From Conus ventricosus (lineage: Eukaryota > Mollusca > Gastropoda > Neogastropoda > Conidae), in assembly GCA_018398815.1 (NCBI GenBank), contig CM031607.1, positions 88,909,028 to 88,973,027 of the forward strand: a DNA stretch of 64,000 bases. Direction: 5' to 3'. A program made the position numbers and the translations under genes. Shown piece after piece: positions 45,774 through 59,806 of this stretch. The stretch's first letter is position 1. Every line of letters begins with the position of its first letter. Under the pieces are notes generated by a model. It had not been told where the DNA came from. It made no database searches and was given only the letters and a program-made list of their open reading frames with translations.

Positions 45774-45958
45774 TGTGTGTGTGTGTGGTTGTGGTGTTTG
45801 GTGTGTGTTGGTTTTGGTGTGTAAAAGTGTCGCGAAACTGCAAAACTGAGTGACTAAAAAGCTTGATTGAGTTTATCCCACAAAAATCTATTCTTACCTT
45901 TCTTTCTCCATAAAGCGTATCAGACACACACACACAAAACACACACCACACACCCACA

Positions 45959-46006
<48 letters not shown>

Positions 46007-46112
46007 ACACGAACACACAAGAGAGAGACCACACACACCACAACACAAAACACACACACACACACACCAACACACACACACACACACACAACAACACACA
46101 CACCACACACAC
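45600..46112. repeat. (GA)n, (GT)n, spacer, (CA)n
   Basis: GA repeat with AGAAGAG breaks to about 45720, GT repeat with GGT/TTG breaks to about 45825, about 100 bp of unique sequence, CA repeat 45924-46112. Sequence texture changes to the homopolymer-rich kind right after. Confidence 0.93.
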
Positions 46113-47529
46113 AGAGTTAAGTTCATTTTTCTAAAAATTCGATTTTTATTGTTTATGTCATAAAAACATCCGTTGCAAAAAATTTAAAAACCCCTAATGA
46201 TACCCCAACGTTTTTCCCAAAAAACCCAAAAAAGCCCATTGCAAAGGAACTGAATAGTTTTGTCTTTTAAGAGGGCCCAACACTAAAAAAGAAAGAAAAA
46301 GGGCCCATCCTTCCATTGTTTCAAGACCCCCCCCCCCGGACCCCGCTTTATCCGTTTCTGTAAGTTTTTTGTACTTGCGACCTTTTGGGCGCGGACCCGG
46401 GGCCTTTCCCAGTAGACGTGTGATTTTCCGCCGGACTGGGCCTGTTTTTCTTGGGGGTTAAACACCCTTTAAAAGTTTGGGGGACACCCCCGACCCCGTT
46501 CAAAAAAGGCGTGATGCCACCCTTCAAAACTTTTTGGGGACTTGGCAGCACCCCAGTGGGGACCCCGTCGTGAGTTCCACTTGTCAAGGGGGAGAACATC
46601 GGCGGATACGAGGACAACGGGGCCCGGGGCTCCCAATATACGTTTCCTAAAAGGGTAGTCGAAGTTTTGGGCCCCCGTCTTCAACCCCGGAGGGGCAGGA
46701 TCGAAAACATTTCAAAGGGCCCTTTCAACGTGCAAGGGTGGAAGGGCCCAAACCCGGGCCAGCTGCGCATAGTTTTGCGAAGTTTTCTTTCGTGTATGTA
46801 GTCAAGTGAGGCCCACTGCCCTGGATGGGCCCGCCACACGTTTTGACCCAAAATGAAATGACGGCCGGTATTTCTAAAAACCCTGAAAAAGCTTCCCTAA
46901 AATGCCGGTTGGAAGACTTTAAAAAACTGTCAAAAATTTTTGGGGGTCCCAAGCCCTGGTGGGATGTTTAAAACCCTTGGAAAAAGGAGGTGTCCCGGGG
47001 TACAGACTTGCTTGGGGCGGGGGCAAAAGCTACGGGAAATTTGCTGTACCAAGAAAATAACATAAAATTGGTAAATTTGGGGCTAAATACCCCGGGGGCC
47101 GTTTTAAAAAGGTGCCACAGCAAACAAGTCCCTTTTGACAAAGCGCTGCCAACCCCCGGGGTTTTGGAAAAAATGAGGCCGGGTCACCCCCGGGGGCCTG
47201 AATTTTAAAATGCCAAAAATGGCGTTCAATCAAAAGAACCGTGACACACAAATAACATGTTTTCATTTCTGCCTTTCTTGCTTTTTTTTTGGGGCGTACG
47301 TGCGTGCGGCAGTATAAATCTTCTCTTTTCTCTTTTCTCTCTCCTCCCCTCCTTCTCCCCTCTCTCTCTCTCTCTCTCCCCCTCCCCTCTCCCCAAATTA
47401 TTTTTTTAAACCCCCCCCCCCAAATTTTCCCCTCCTTTCCCCCCCCGGGCCCCTCAGATGTCCGGCTTGAAGTCCCCCCCGGGCGCAAAAAGTTTTACGG
47501 GGGTGACATCCCCCGTGCAAAAAAGAAAC
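46113..47529. other. Low-quality block, possible decayed coding sequence on the minus strand
   Basis: Homopolymer-rich sequence. On the minus strand between about 46952 and 46283, long open pieces in shifting frames (for example VISFWVKTCGGPI, LVSADVLPLDKWNSRRGPHW, GWHHAFFERGRGCPP) look more protein-like than chance, but I recognise no family. A CT-rich tract lies at 47325-47400, and C runs at 46327-46338, 47410-47420 and 47441-47447. Confidence 0.3.
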
Positions 47530-47790
47530 CTTAAAAAAGTTTTTGTGCGAAAAGACGCCGCCTAAAAATGGGGGCGCTAAAAGGGGTAGGGCGCTTAGTG
47601 GGGCGCTAAAGTGACGTGTCACCAAGAACCTAATATACTTAAAAAAGAACTTTTTTTTTTGGCACTTTTTGTTTCCCCCTTGCACTTAATTTAAAAAGTA
47701 CTTTCAAAAACCCAAAATTAAAACTGTACAATCTAGTTCTTAATTTTGTAAAAATCTAGTTTTTAAAAAACCTTTCCTAGAAAATGGGTC
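47530..47790. repeat. Mirror copy of the AGCGCC / AAGAACCTA segment
   Basis: On the minus strand this stretch reads AATTAAGAACTAG, AGTACTT, ATTAGGTTCTTGG and GTCACTTTAGCGCC, with three more TTAGCGCC/TAAGCGCC words. This is the same order of elements as 45345-45600 on the plus strand. The similarity is diffuse because of errors in this block. Confidence 0.45.
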
Positions 47791-50700
47791 TAAAAACAGG
47801 GGTTTTGCGTTTTTTTTGCAAAGCTGACTCTTTTTTCTTTCACTGGGCTTTGGGGGGGTTTTGGGGTGATTTTTCCCTGCAAGTAGGCGTTAGAAAATTT
47901 GTATGCTAAAACTCCCCCCCCAAAAAAAAAACAGCCCCAAATACATAAAAAACCCTCTTATCGTTTTGTTTTGATTGTGTTTATTTTTAAAAGGGGGGTG
48001 TTTTTTGGGGTGGCGATGTTGTTTTAAACATCAAATTTAATTTTTTTTTTTTCCTGATTGGTTTGTTTTTTTGCAGTCGGGTTCCTTTCAGTTTAGTTTA
48101 GGGGCCCCCACCCTAAACAGCCAGGATTTTAGATTAAAAACACTACTCCTTGGGGGTTTAATTTTTCATTGTGGTCTTTCCCACTTGGGTACTTTCACTT
48201 GTGGAAAAATTCACTTGCCCCTGCGGAATTTTCCGTGGGGGTCCCCTCGCTCATTTTTTTTATTGCGATTAAATTTAATTGATCAAAATTAATAGTTTAA
48301 AAATTTATTAACCCCATAAAGAAGGGGCATAGAAATATTCCCAAACTTTTTTAATACAAACACAGGGCAAGAGTTTTTTTTTTGGGGACTTTTTTTTTAA
48401 AACCCGGATTTTGTGATAAGTCTATTTTTAAAATTCTTCTTCTGAATAAAAAATGGCCCCAACTTCCTTACTAACTTAGCATATAAACTAATCATTGCCC
48501 TGCCCCCACTGTTTAAACCAAATTTTTAAACCCTTTGCTGTGCTTCGAAACCTTTGCTTTGAAACTTCTCAACGTTGATGTAGACAGTTTTTGGGAATCG
48601 TTCAATGCTTAGTTAAAGGCCAAAATAAGTTTAGTTTTTCCACCCGCTAGAGAGTAAATTTATTTTTTTATGGCAGTTGTTTTGGGAGTATTCTGCTTGC
48701 TCCCGCATTTTAATATTCGTCACACCCCCATTTTTAAAACAAAAAAAAAAATTTAATACTTTTAAAAAACCATGATTTTAAACGGGGTTAAATTTAAATC
48801 TTTGTTTACGTTTTTGTTATAGTTTTTTAAAAACCCTTTGAAAAATTTTTGTTAGGAATAAAACCCCCCCAAAACTTTGGGAAAGATAAAAATTTTTTTC
48901 CCCCAAAAAACTTTGAAAAACCTTTTTTTTAAAAGTTTTTAACAAAAAAAGTTTATTTGTAAAAAGCACATGGGACAGCCTTTGGGTATTATGATTTTTT
49001 TAATATTTTTTTATTTAAAAAAAAGTGAGTGAAAAAAAAAAATTATCAATACTTTTCCCTTCTGCTGTAATTAGGGGTTTTTAAAGTATAGGTTTAGCGT
49101 GCTTAAAGAAACATGTTTAAATGAACCCGGGCCCTGGAAAAAGGAAAAATTAGACTTTGGGGATGTTTTTAAAAGGTTTAAAAGATTTTTAAAAACTCAG
49201 GGGGGGCCTCAAAGATTTCTTTTTGAAATAAAATATTTTTCCCGGGAAATATTTTTCATAGAAAGATTAATCTGGGAAAATTTTAATTTTTTAAATGAGG
49301 GCCCAGGAGTTTTATAAATGGGGGGGAGGAGCTATTGTTAAGGGCCTTTTGGCCCTTCTCTGGCAGAAATTTAGATGTTTAGAAAAATTGCGGCCGGGGA
49401 AGAAGGGGAACTTCATAAAAAGGGCAATGGAAGATTTAAGCTAAAGAAAGGGAGCCCTTTATGAAAAAAGGACAAATTTTGCCCCCTTTTAGACTTTATT
49501 AAAAAAATTTTTAAAGGGAACGGGGGCATGGGAGAAAAAACCATTTACAGACGTTGATGACGCAATGAATGGGGAAATTACTTAGTGACGGGAAAAAGAA
49601 TTTTCTAACACCGCCCCCCCCGAACGGTTATTTTTTTATGACCAAACATTTAAAAAAAAAAATAGCAAAAATTTGGTTTTTTTGGGGGGTGCTAGGGAAA
49701 GCAATCAAAAATTCTTGCACAAACCTTTTAAAAAAACCAAATTTAAAAAACTTTCTTCTTATGGAAAAAGCACAAAATACTTATTCTCCAAAAGGTTTTT
49801 GGGAAAAGGAAAGATTTGCTATTAAAAAAAACTAATTTAAAGTGGGAGTGTCTGAACAGATGCGAAGAACGGTTTTCAAAAAAAGAAATTTTTGGCCCAA
49901 ATAAATCTGCCCTGCCCCAAAAAGAAAAATAAGGCCTAGATTTTTAAACTCATTTCCCAAAATTTACACCCCCAAAATGGCTTGCTGTATCCCCCTTACA
50001 AATTTTTGAAGAAAAAAGTTTTAAAAAAACCCTTGACATTTGTTGCCCCTTTTGGCTTAAATAAAACAAAGACGCTAAACCTTTTAAGGAAAAATTAAAA
50101 AGTAAAACGTTTGGGGTGGGGCCCTTTACAAAAAATAACATGCGACCCCCAAAAAAGAATCCGGGAAATGGTAAAGTTGTTATGGAAAAGTTTTTAAAAG
50201 GGCCTGTAAACCAGCTGTTTTTTAAAACCAACTTGTTACGGGTTAGGAGAGGGATCCAGGAAACCCATGGGTTTCAAAAAACCCAGTAAAAAACAAAAAT
50301 AAAAATTCTAGCTGAACCCTTTTTAACCAAAATAAATTTTTCCCCGAGAAATTAGGGAAACACTAACGAAGCAAAAAGCGCAAAAACAGAAGGGGTTAGG
50401 AGTTTGGGGCCGGCAGTCAAAACGCGCCATGAAAAAATGAAAAAAATTTTAAAAGGGGGAAACAGGTTTTTAAAACCAAAACGAAATTTAAATTTTAAAA
50501 AAAAATTTGGGGCATCCCTGAAAGGGGCGGGGGGAACCCCCCCAAAAACTCTTCCCGTTGGGCTAAAAGTAAAAATACTTGAATGCCCCTTTGGAAGGCG
50601 GGAAGGCCCGAGGGAAAGAATTAGAGCTCCCTTTTCCCATATGGGCGTAGATGAAATATGAAGTTAAAAAAAATTAATGAAAAAACCCCCTTCCCGTATA

Positions 50701-53700
50701 TTATTTAAGGAAACTCTCCCCAAAGCGGTGCAAATTTACGTCAAAAAGGCCTGCACCAAAAAGATGGGTTTGTTCGTGAAAAAGTTGAAAGTTTTTCCCC
50801 CCCAAACACGTAAAATTAAAAAAAAAAAAAAAAAAGTATTTATTTTTTGCAAATTTTTTTTTTGGGGGCCTTTTTTTGGGTTTAAATTTCGTATTTTTTT
50901 TAAATTTTTTAAAATTTGTTCTTTTTTAAATTTCATCAGTTTTCTCCCTGTCGCGAAAAAAAAAGTCTTTTTTCCACTCCTTTTAAAGTTAAATTTTTTT
51001 TCCCGTTGAAAAATTCACCTTTCACCAAAAGCTTCTGAAATTTTTTCGCCTTTTTTTTCATCCTGTAAGATTTTTTTCAAAATTTTTCATGAACAAATTT
51101 TGCTGTTTTGCAAGGGCCAATGGCATTTGTTTTTGAAAAAATTTTAGGATTTTAAATTTTTTTAAAAACACACTTACAATCATGGGACAGGGCGCCAAAA
51201 CCTAGCCCAAGCCTTTAATGCAAAAAGAGGCTGGCCCCCCGGCCCCATTTGGCTAAAAGGAAAAACCCCCCAGCCCCCGAAATTTCGCTACCCTACAGCT
51301 GATGACCCAAATTTAATTTAACTTTAAGAAAGATTTTTAAAAGTTTTAAGCATATTTCTTTCGGAAACCCCTATATTACCCAAGGGCACTTCTATTTCCT
51401 TTTGAAGTTCATTTAATTTGCTTTTCCCCAAAACTGTTAAAACCTTTTTTTTTTAAAAAAAGAAATTTTTATTTTAAAATTAATTTAAATTTTAACTTTT
51501 TTAAATCCTTTTGGCCCAGCATTTCCCTTCAACAGAGTAAAACCCAAAATAAAACCCAAACATATTTTAGGAAAATAAAGTCAGTACTGTTAGTTTGTTT
51601 TGGGTCAACCATCACAGAAAACCTTGGTCGATGATGCAAGGGCGTTTATTTAATCCCCGTTTTTAGTAATAAAATAAGAGTTTTTAAAAGGGGCACCCAA
51701 GTTTCACCCTTTTTTTGTATGCCTCTAAAAAAGGGCAGGGGTTTTTTGCAAACTAGTATCGCCCCCTCGGAGAAATAAATAACCCAAAAAAACCCATCGC
51801 ATTTCCCTTTGGAAGGATTCTAGCGTTGGGGTAAATTCTAAGCCAAACGGGTCCCCCCCCACTTCAGCAAAGGGAACCTTCTTTCCGTAGCAAAATTCGA
51901 ACCCGCCTATTATTTCAATCAGTTTTTGCTTTTGGTTTCCTGGAACCAAGTAACAAGAAGGGGCCTCCTTTTCAAACCCTTTTTTAAAATTTTTTTTTCT
52001 TTACATTAGGGCTTAAAAATTTAAAACCCTTTAAAAAATCCGGGAATTTCAGGAAGCAACCCCAACCCTTTTTCCCCCTTTTTATAAAAATTAAAAAAAT
52101 TTATTAACTTTTCCCCAAAATCGTTTGCTCTTAAATTTATTTTATCTTTTCCTAGGGCGGATGTTGCTGCCTTTTTTTTTGTTTTAAATTTTTGTTCGTT
52201 TTTTTAAACCCCCCTCATGGGGTTTATCAAACCCCAAAAACCCCTTTCCGGCACCCCAAATTAAAACAAATCGTTGTTTTCCCCTGGGCTTTTATCCTAC
52301 TGCTTTTCTTTTAGGAGCAAGCTGCGCTTTTGATTCTGGCCCTCGGGGACATTCTTTTTAAATAAAACAAATTTTTAAAAAACCCAATTTGTATAAGAAA
52401 ATCAATTTAAAAAAACTAAAAAAAAAAACCCCGGTTATTGAAAGGGGGGTCTTTTTCGAAAGAAAGCTTAGCTTGTTTAGTTTTTCAAACTCCCTTTTTT
52501 TTTTTTTTTTAACCCCATCTTTGTCCCAATTATTTTTTTTTCCCCTTTAAAACTTTCTTAAAAATATCTTTGCCCTTTTGGTAAAATAATAAAAAACCGT
52601 TTTTAAAAACTGGGGATCAAAAGTCTTTTAAGCGGCCTTTATTTTGAGTTTAAAGACCCCCAACAAAAAACTGGGCCGCAAAAGCTAGCTTTGCCAGACC
52701 TTTTTTTTTTTTTAACAATGTCTCGTTAAAGCTAAAACATTTTTTTAAATAAAAAACAGGGGTTTCATTTACCCCAAATATACAAGTATTTTTCAAAAAC
52801 GGTCGCTTAGTTTGTGCTAGGTTCAATTTAAAAATTTAATTTTCTGTCTGTCCCAAAATTTAAACTTCCTTTCTTTGTAAGCTTGGTTCTTATTTTGGGG
52901 CAGAAATATAACTTTGGCTAAAAATTAAAACCAAAAAATTTGTTTGAAAACAAATAAAAGTACAAACATTTTCCCACACCCAGAAAACCCGCAGAAAAGA
53001 GAAAAAGTGGGGAATTTTTTGGGGGCAGAAACTTAAGCTAATCCATTGTTTTTTTAAGAATATTTTTCTGCTTTTTTTAAAAGCCGCGCCCTTTTAAACC
53101 CTTTTTTTTCCCCTTCAATTTTTAAACGGGGCGTCAAAAAAACCAAAAAAAATTTAATTTTTTTTAAAAAAACCCGTTTCCGTCGGGTTTTTTGGGAAAA
53201 ATTTTTAAATTTTTATCCCAACTTCCCTTTATCCTTTTCCATTTCCCAAACAATATGTTGTAAAATTTTGTGGAAAAAAAATTTTCCAGCCAAGCCCATA
53301 TTTGTTTAATTAAGTAGTCTTCGAGCCTTACATCAAAAAAGGCAAAGGGTTTTTACATACACGATCAACTGTAGGTTTCCCTTCCCTTTTACCCCGGGCG
53401 AAAAAATTTTTTCTTATTTAAATCAAAGTGTTGAGGTTTAAAAGGGCCCGGGCCCCCCTGAATAAAAACCTGTCGGACTTGCCATTTTATGCCCCCAGTA
53501 AAACCTAAAATTTTTGGTTTAAAAAAACTTTTTCAAAATTCCGGGGGAAAAGGAGTTTTTTCCCCTAAAAAAGAAAAATTTCCCTTTTTTAAAGACTTCA
53601 ACGACTGATTTAGATTTATGTTCCGGGAAGTGTTTGGGTTGTTTCAATTTTTGTAATGGCGTGATATAACTTTTTCCCTAAAAAAAAACTGTTTTATTTT

Positions 53701-56700
53701 TTAAAAACTGGGTTAAGATTGTTCGGCCCAGTTCGGGGTTAGTAACAACATCAAATCAAGAAAATGTCCTAAAACTGGTATGAAACAAAAGGGTTTCCAA
53801 AGAAAAAACCAGAATCGCTAGGATTAAATTTTCCGGCCAAAAGTAAGTTTTTCTTTTAGTGCCCCCTTGGAAATAGGAAAAGTGTCTTTAACAACTCAAA
53901 ATTTAGGGGGATGCAGAACCCTGTTCCCAAAAATGTTTCCCTTTTTATGCCTTCTATTAAACATTTTCTTTGCATCCCCGTTTTTTAAAACCCTTTGTTG
54001 GGGACGTTTGGGTTTTTAAAAAACCCCCAAAATTAAACTTTCTCTTTCCCTTTTTTTTTTTAAAGGAAACCATAGATCAAAATAGAGGGTAAAAATGCTG
54101 CATCGCAATACAAAGGACTTCTTTACCCTCTTTTTTGATTGCCATATGATTAAACGATACCCGGGCCTAAAAAAGAAAACCCCCAAAGTACCCTTAGGGC
54201 CCTTGCCGTGAAAAAACAATTTTGAATGAAAATTTTAAAAGGGGGGCCCCGGGCATTAAACATCGTCCTCCAAGCCCCGGAAAATTAAAACTTTTTTAAA
54301 CCTTGTCCAGGGAATTTTGGGAGGGGAATTTTTACACAAATTTACGTCCCCAAAACCCTTTTCACCCCAGGGGGTTTCCTTTTTTTTCTGAAAGGAAATC
54401 AAGGCCCACAACCGTATGATTTCCATTTTTTAAAACAAAAAAGAATATAAAAAAAAAATTTTGATGAAGATTTTGACGCAAATTTAAACCAAATTGAAGA
54501 CAGAAGAAAAATGAACTAGGTTTTCATTTGAAAGAAGGCTTGAAGGAGCAGCAGCAGGCCAAGGAGAAGGATTAAGCCAAATAAAATTGCAGGGAATTTA
54601 AAACATTAAAAAGCCCAAAGGGGGGCAGAAGCCAAAGCACTTAGGGTTTCGATATTTAAAACAGATAAAAAAAAACATTTTTTTAAAAACCCAAAAAAGG
54701 AAAGATTGTGCGGCTTACGCAAAACCAGACCCAACCCATTTTTTTAACCCGTGCCCCAAAATTTCTTAGAGACCCCCTCCCTGTTGTTGACCAAAGGAAA
54801 ATTAAAATTTTTTTGGGCCCAAATTAAGGTCTGAGGCGTGAGTCTTTTAAAAAAATTGGGGCAAAAATCCAACACAATCAAAAATAAAAACATACCTCTT
54901 AAAGAATTAAATCGAACAGCAATGAACAAAACGAAATTGAGAGGGGGTTTTAAAAAGGAGCCCCGCAGAAAAAAAAAATTTTGAAGATTCCCCATTCCCT
55001 TAATTAGGAAACCCTGGGGCTTAATGTGCCTACGGCCAAAAAGGGGTGAAAAACAAAAATTTAACCTTGGCAAAGCGAAAGGAGATAGAAAAAGAAAAAA
55101 AAAAAAGGGGGGCTAAAACCCGAAAAATAAAAATTTAAAGGGAAAGAAAGAAAAGGATAGAAAACAGCAGAAAAAACAAGTTTTAAAATGAAAGAAAGGG
55201 CGGCTGGGTTTAAAAACGTTTTCTACTAACAGCGCGCCTAAGAACAAAAACCAAAGAAAAGAAAACCCAAAACAAATACTTTAGGGAAAATACTCCCCGA
55301 GCTGAAAAAAAAGGCCCTTTTTTTTCGGGGAAACCAGGGGTTTAAAAATTTTTGGCAAAAAACCCGCTGGGGGTTTTGCTATTTTAACCCTGTTTTTTCT
55401 TTAACCCCGGAAAGGACCCAAACGGGTATAGTCCCCCAAAACACCTTCAGCCAGGTAAAGTTGGTTTTAAAAACAATTACTTCATTTTACCCAAAAATTT
55501 AAAGAAGTTAGAAAGCCAAAGGTTTTAAGCTCTCCAGGGCCCAAAAAGGCATTGTTTTTTAGGGGGTTTTTTGTTACTTTTGGAAAGGGTGCTGGTTATA
55601 TGGCGGCCCCATTTTTGGGGACTTTAAGGAGTGCAGCTGCTGGAAAAATTTTAGTGAAAAAAAAGGTTAATGGTAATCCAGTAAAATTAAAAACCCCAAC
55701 GGGTCGTCTTTTCGTGGGATAAATTTGTCAGTGCGAGGAAATTTCCACAGGTGGGTGCTTTGGGGCTGTTTTCGGGCTGGGGGGGCGCTTTAATGGTGGT
55801 GGATCGTTTTTCCGGGGGGGGGTGTTTAAAAAAACCGGATCCCCTTCTTAGGTTTTGGGTTCTTTTTAAAAATGGTGGAGGGGGGGCCTTGGTTTTAAAG
55901 CATTTATTTTGCCCAAAGTTTTGGCCGTCCCAGCTTAGGTTTTTAAAAAAAATTAATTCTGTAATACCCAATTGCGCAAAGGTCAGGGGGTAGCATGTAT
56001 AACCCATGGCCTAAACAAAGCCCAAAACCTTTGCCCAACCCAAGTGTAAGAAAGCTTGTTACCTTTGAATGCTGGCGGGAAATTCAACAGCAGATTAAAA
56101 GCATCCAAAATTAGTTTAGAAATTTTTTTTTTCCGGGCGTCAAACCTGTAGATTAAACCGATGTATCTTAGTCTGTTTTTTGTGCCCTAATGCCCCCCCA
56201 AAATTGCCAAAGGAGTCTTTAAAAGTCTTTGCACCCCGGGCCCTTGTTGGGGCCTTTATTTCTTTCTAAGAAAAAAGGGGAAAGCATTAGGATGTTTTTG
56301 TTCAAAGGAAACCCAAACAAAATTTTTGCTTTTGGGGGGGAAAAGGGGTTGTGGCCAGGCCAGTAGTCATAAGTAAATTTTTTTTTGCACCCCACAAATA
56401 AAAAGCCCCCAAACCCCATGTTTTGGGGTTTCAAAATTTTTGGTCAAAAAGTATTTTGGGGGGTTTTAATGAAAATTCTTTTGAAAATTTTCTTTCATTT
56501 GCATTTTTGTTTTTCCCCCAAAATTTAATTTTGGGTTTTTAAACATGGAAAAACCGTTTTTCCGTTAGGGGGGGGCCACTTGTTTTTTCATTTAAAATTT
56601 TTTTTCGTAGGAAATAACAACATAAAATTTAAAAACCCGACCCTTACCAAAAGGTTTTGGAAGGAAAAAATTTGGGCAAATGAAAACCCCGGCCAGTAGT

Positions 56701-59650
56701 TGCCCCATTTAAAGGGCCCAAAAATTTTTAACTTTTTTCGGGAAAAAAAAGCCATAGGGGGGATGCCCAAGCAAAAGGCACTCTTTTCATTCAAAATTTT
56801 GGCCCGGTTTTAAATATTTTTAAAGTGGATTTGAAGAAAAAATTGGGAAAAGCCCATTAATTTTCATTTCCCTGAAATGGTTAAATTGCGGGAAGTTTTA
56901 AAGTTTTGGGGGGGTTTAAATAAAACGCCCCAACATCAAAAGTGGACTTTCGTTTTTTTTTAAAAAGGTTCCATTTTTTAAATTATTTTTTTAAAATAGT
57001 TTTTTAAAATAGTTATAAAAAAAAATTGCCCCACTATAAAAACCCCAACAAAACAAAAAGGATTTAAACGCCCCTTTTTGGCAATAGGCGCGAAAATTTT
57101 ATGGGGTTTCCCCTTAGAAAAATTTGGGGTTTTAAAAGTTATTTTGGCCCTAACAAAACCTGGAAAAAAAAAGAATAACTGGGTGGTTTTAAAGGGAAAA
57201 GAAAAGGCAAATTTTTTAAAACATTTTAAAAATCCCCCGAGGGTACAAAACTTTTTTTTTTTAAAAAGAAGTTTTTTGCGAAAATAATAATTTTAAAAAA
57301 TTTAAGAAGAAAAACCTAAAAATTAACAATAAATTTTCCAGAACTTAAAAAAAAAAAAAAAAAATTTTTTTTCCAAAGAACCCCTTGCTAGAATTTTGGG
57401 CTTTTTTTGGCCCAGGGAAAAAGAAACTTAGTTCCCGCCACAGGGGCCTTGTGGGAATGGGGCTTTTAAAAAATTTTTTTTAGGTAAAAAACCATCTGTT
57501 TTCCGTAAACCCAATTTTTTTATGTAAATTTTACAACATTAAAAAAACATTGCAAAATTTGATTCCCGGTTTAACCCTTAACATTTTTAAAAGGTTTTTG
57601 CTACCAACTAGGGCAGGGTTTTGCAAATTAACAGTTTATTTATTTGTGGAAAACCCCAATTTAAAAAAAATTTTGGGGAAAAACAAAAAATTATTGGAAA
57701 GAAAAAAACAACCCAAAATCAAGTTGGAAAGCCATTTTTTGTTCTGTTTTATTAATAGACTAAAAATTTGAAGACATAAGAAAAGTAGAAAAGGGCCAAA
57801 GCCCCGCGGATTTTTAATGTTTTAGAAAACGGGCCGAATTTTAATGGGTGTTTTTTGAGTGGGCGGGGGGGGTTTTTTAATTTAAACCCATTTAAATTTA
57901 AATTGCCGGCCCTTTTTTGGAAAAAAGGGGGGGTTAAAAACTGCTTTTGCTTTGGGGAAAAAACGCGGCGCCGCACACTTTATGCACCCCCCAAAACATA
58001 AACAAACAGGAAAAAAAACCCACGCCAATAGATAGGGGAGGTGCTTGCAGAGGAATGTGAATTTTTTTTTTTTTGAAATTTCACTTTAAAACGAGTAAAT
58101 TCGAGACAGCCACTAAAATCACTTATAAGAGCCTGAAAATTAAACACAGGATCTTTTTCATTTTCCCAAACGGGGGCCCCGCCTGAAAGACCCCCGGAAG
58201 AGGTACCCGAGCAAAAGCAGGGGGTTGAGGAAGGGCGAACCCAAAAATTTTTGGAAGTAGAGCGGGCCAAAAATTACAGAGCAGAAGTTTTTGGTTTGGG
58301 CAAAAGGCTACCGAATGCATATCTTTTACTTTATTTAGAACCCCGTTTAGCAGCTTTTTTGTTGTTTTTTGGAAAGTTTCTATCGTTTAAAAAACCCGCC
58401 CGAAACCCCCTACCCCCCCCTTTCTAAACAGAAAAGTTTAAAAAACGGGTTACTTTTTGTTGGCATTTTCGGGCCCCTTTGTTTTTCCCTTTAAGCAAAA
58501 ATTAAAAGAATCTTTTCTAAATAATTTTTTTTCCTTCTAGTACGGTTGTTCTTCTTCTGTCCAAAATGGAGTAGAAGGCGGAAATTTGCTTCCACTTTTT
58601 TTTGAGCCCTTCCCTTTCGGAAAATTTAAAATAGTCTGTTGTGCTTGTGATTCAAAATTTTCCCTTATTTAGTTCTTGGAAAAAAAGGACTCCCTTTAAA
58701 ATTTCCCGGCCTTTCCACAAAAAAAAAACAGAATCACGAGACAAAAAATTAAAACGCAAAAAACACATTTTTTTAAAGAAAAACATTTTTCCCAAAAGGC
58801 ATCAGGGCCAACGCCCCACAAAAAAAGACAGAAAGGGGGCTGCCGGTGTAATGTCAGGGGTTTAAAAGCTACCCCGGAGAAATAAGTAAAAACCCCCCCC
58901 CCCAAATTTGGGGAAAAGGGCCCCACCCGCGCGAAAAAATCTTTTGGTGTCGCACGCGCATTTCGTTTTTGGGAGCAATTGATTTTAAAGGGTTTTTGGG
59001 TTGGAGTATCGAAATTAACCCAACCCGGCAGGGGCCATTTCCCGGGGGAAGGGCGTTAATGTCGGGCTTTTAAAATTTGAAAATTTAAAAAATTTTTCCC
59101 GGTGTCACGTAACAACGAAAGGCCCCAGCTGAAAGAAAGGCGGGTAAAAACCCAAAAAAATTTTTAAAATTTTTATTTGATTTTATGTCATTGGGAGAGA
59201 ATGAAAATTTTTTGTCCCAAACCCCAAAAATTTAATCTAGCACGTAAGCCCCCTTTTTTAAAGTGTTAATAAACTAAAATTTTTGGCGGTTTTGGGGTTT
59301 TAAATTTTTTGGTGAAACGGGTTGAAAATTTTTGGCCCCAAAAAGAATTTTGATGGCCAAAAAGAAAATTTTAAAAAGGGGGGTTTTTCGTGAAAAAAAC
59401 CCTGGGTGGCCTTGAAAAGTTTTTTTAAAAAACCGGTTGTGAAATTTCCCAAATTTCCTTTAAAAATTTTTTGGGCATTTTTCCTTTTATTTTGATTTAA
59501 TACGGCTAATTATTGAAAGTTTTAGCCGCCCCTTTCCGAAAAAAACCCAAAAGCTTTCCCCCCCCTTCCATCCCTCTCCCCTCTCCCCCCCCCTTTCCCT
59601 TTTCCCCCTCTTCCCCCCCCCTCTCTCTCTTTTTTTTTCTCTCCCCTCCC
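47791..59650. other. About 11.9 kb of low-quality sequence, unassigned
   Basis: Runs of three to ten identical bases occur every few positions, and frames break constantly. No LINE, polymerase or host motif could be named. Pieces with some protein character lie on the plus strand at about 49100-50660 (for example FTDVDDAMNGE near 49550 and GNGKVVMEKFLKGP near 50170). On the minus strand they lie at about 51300-52400 (for example LIEIIGGFEFCYGKKVPFAE near 51890). These could be genes of the same viral-type element or something else. I cannot tell. Confidence 0.35.
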
Positions 59651-59752
59651 CCCCCCCCCCCCCAATGTCATCTCACTTTGCTTAATACGTTCTACGTATT
59701 TTCATGCCTTGCGAAAAATGAATGCATGTGGTGCCTTGCCCCTTCTCTCTCT

Positions 59753-59806
<54 letters not shown>

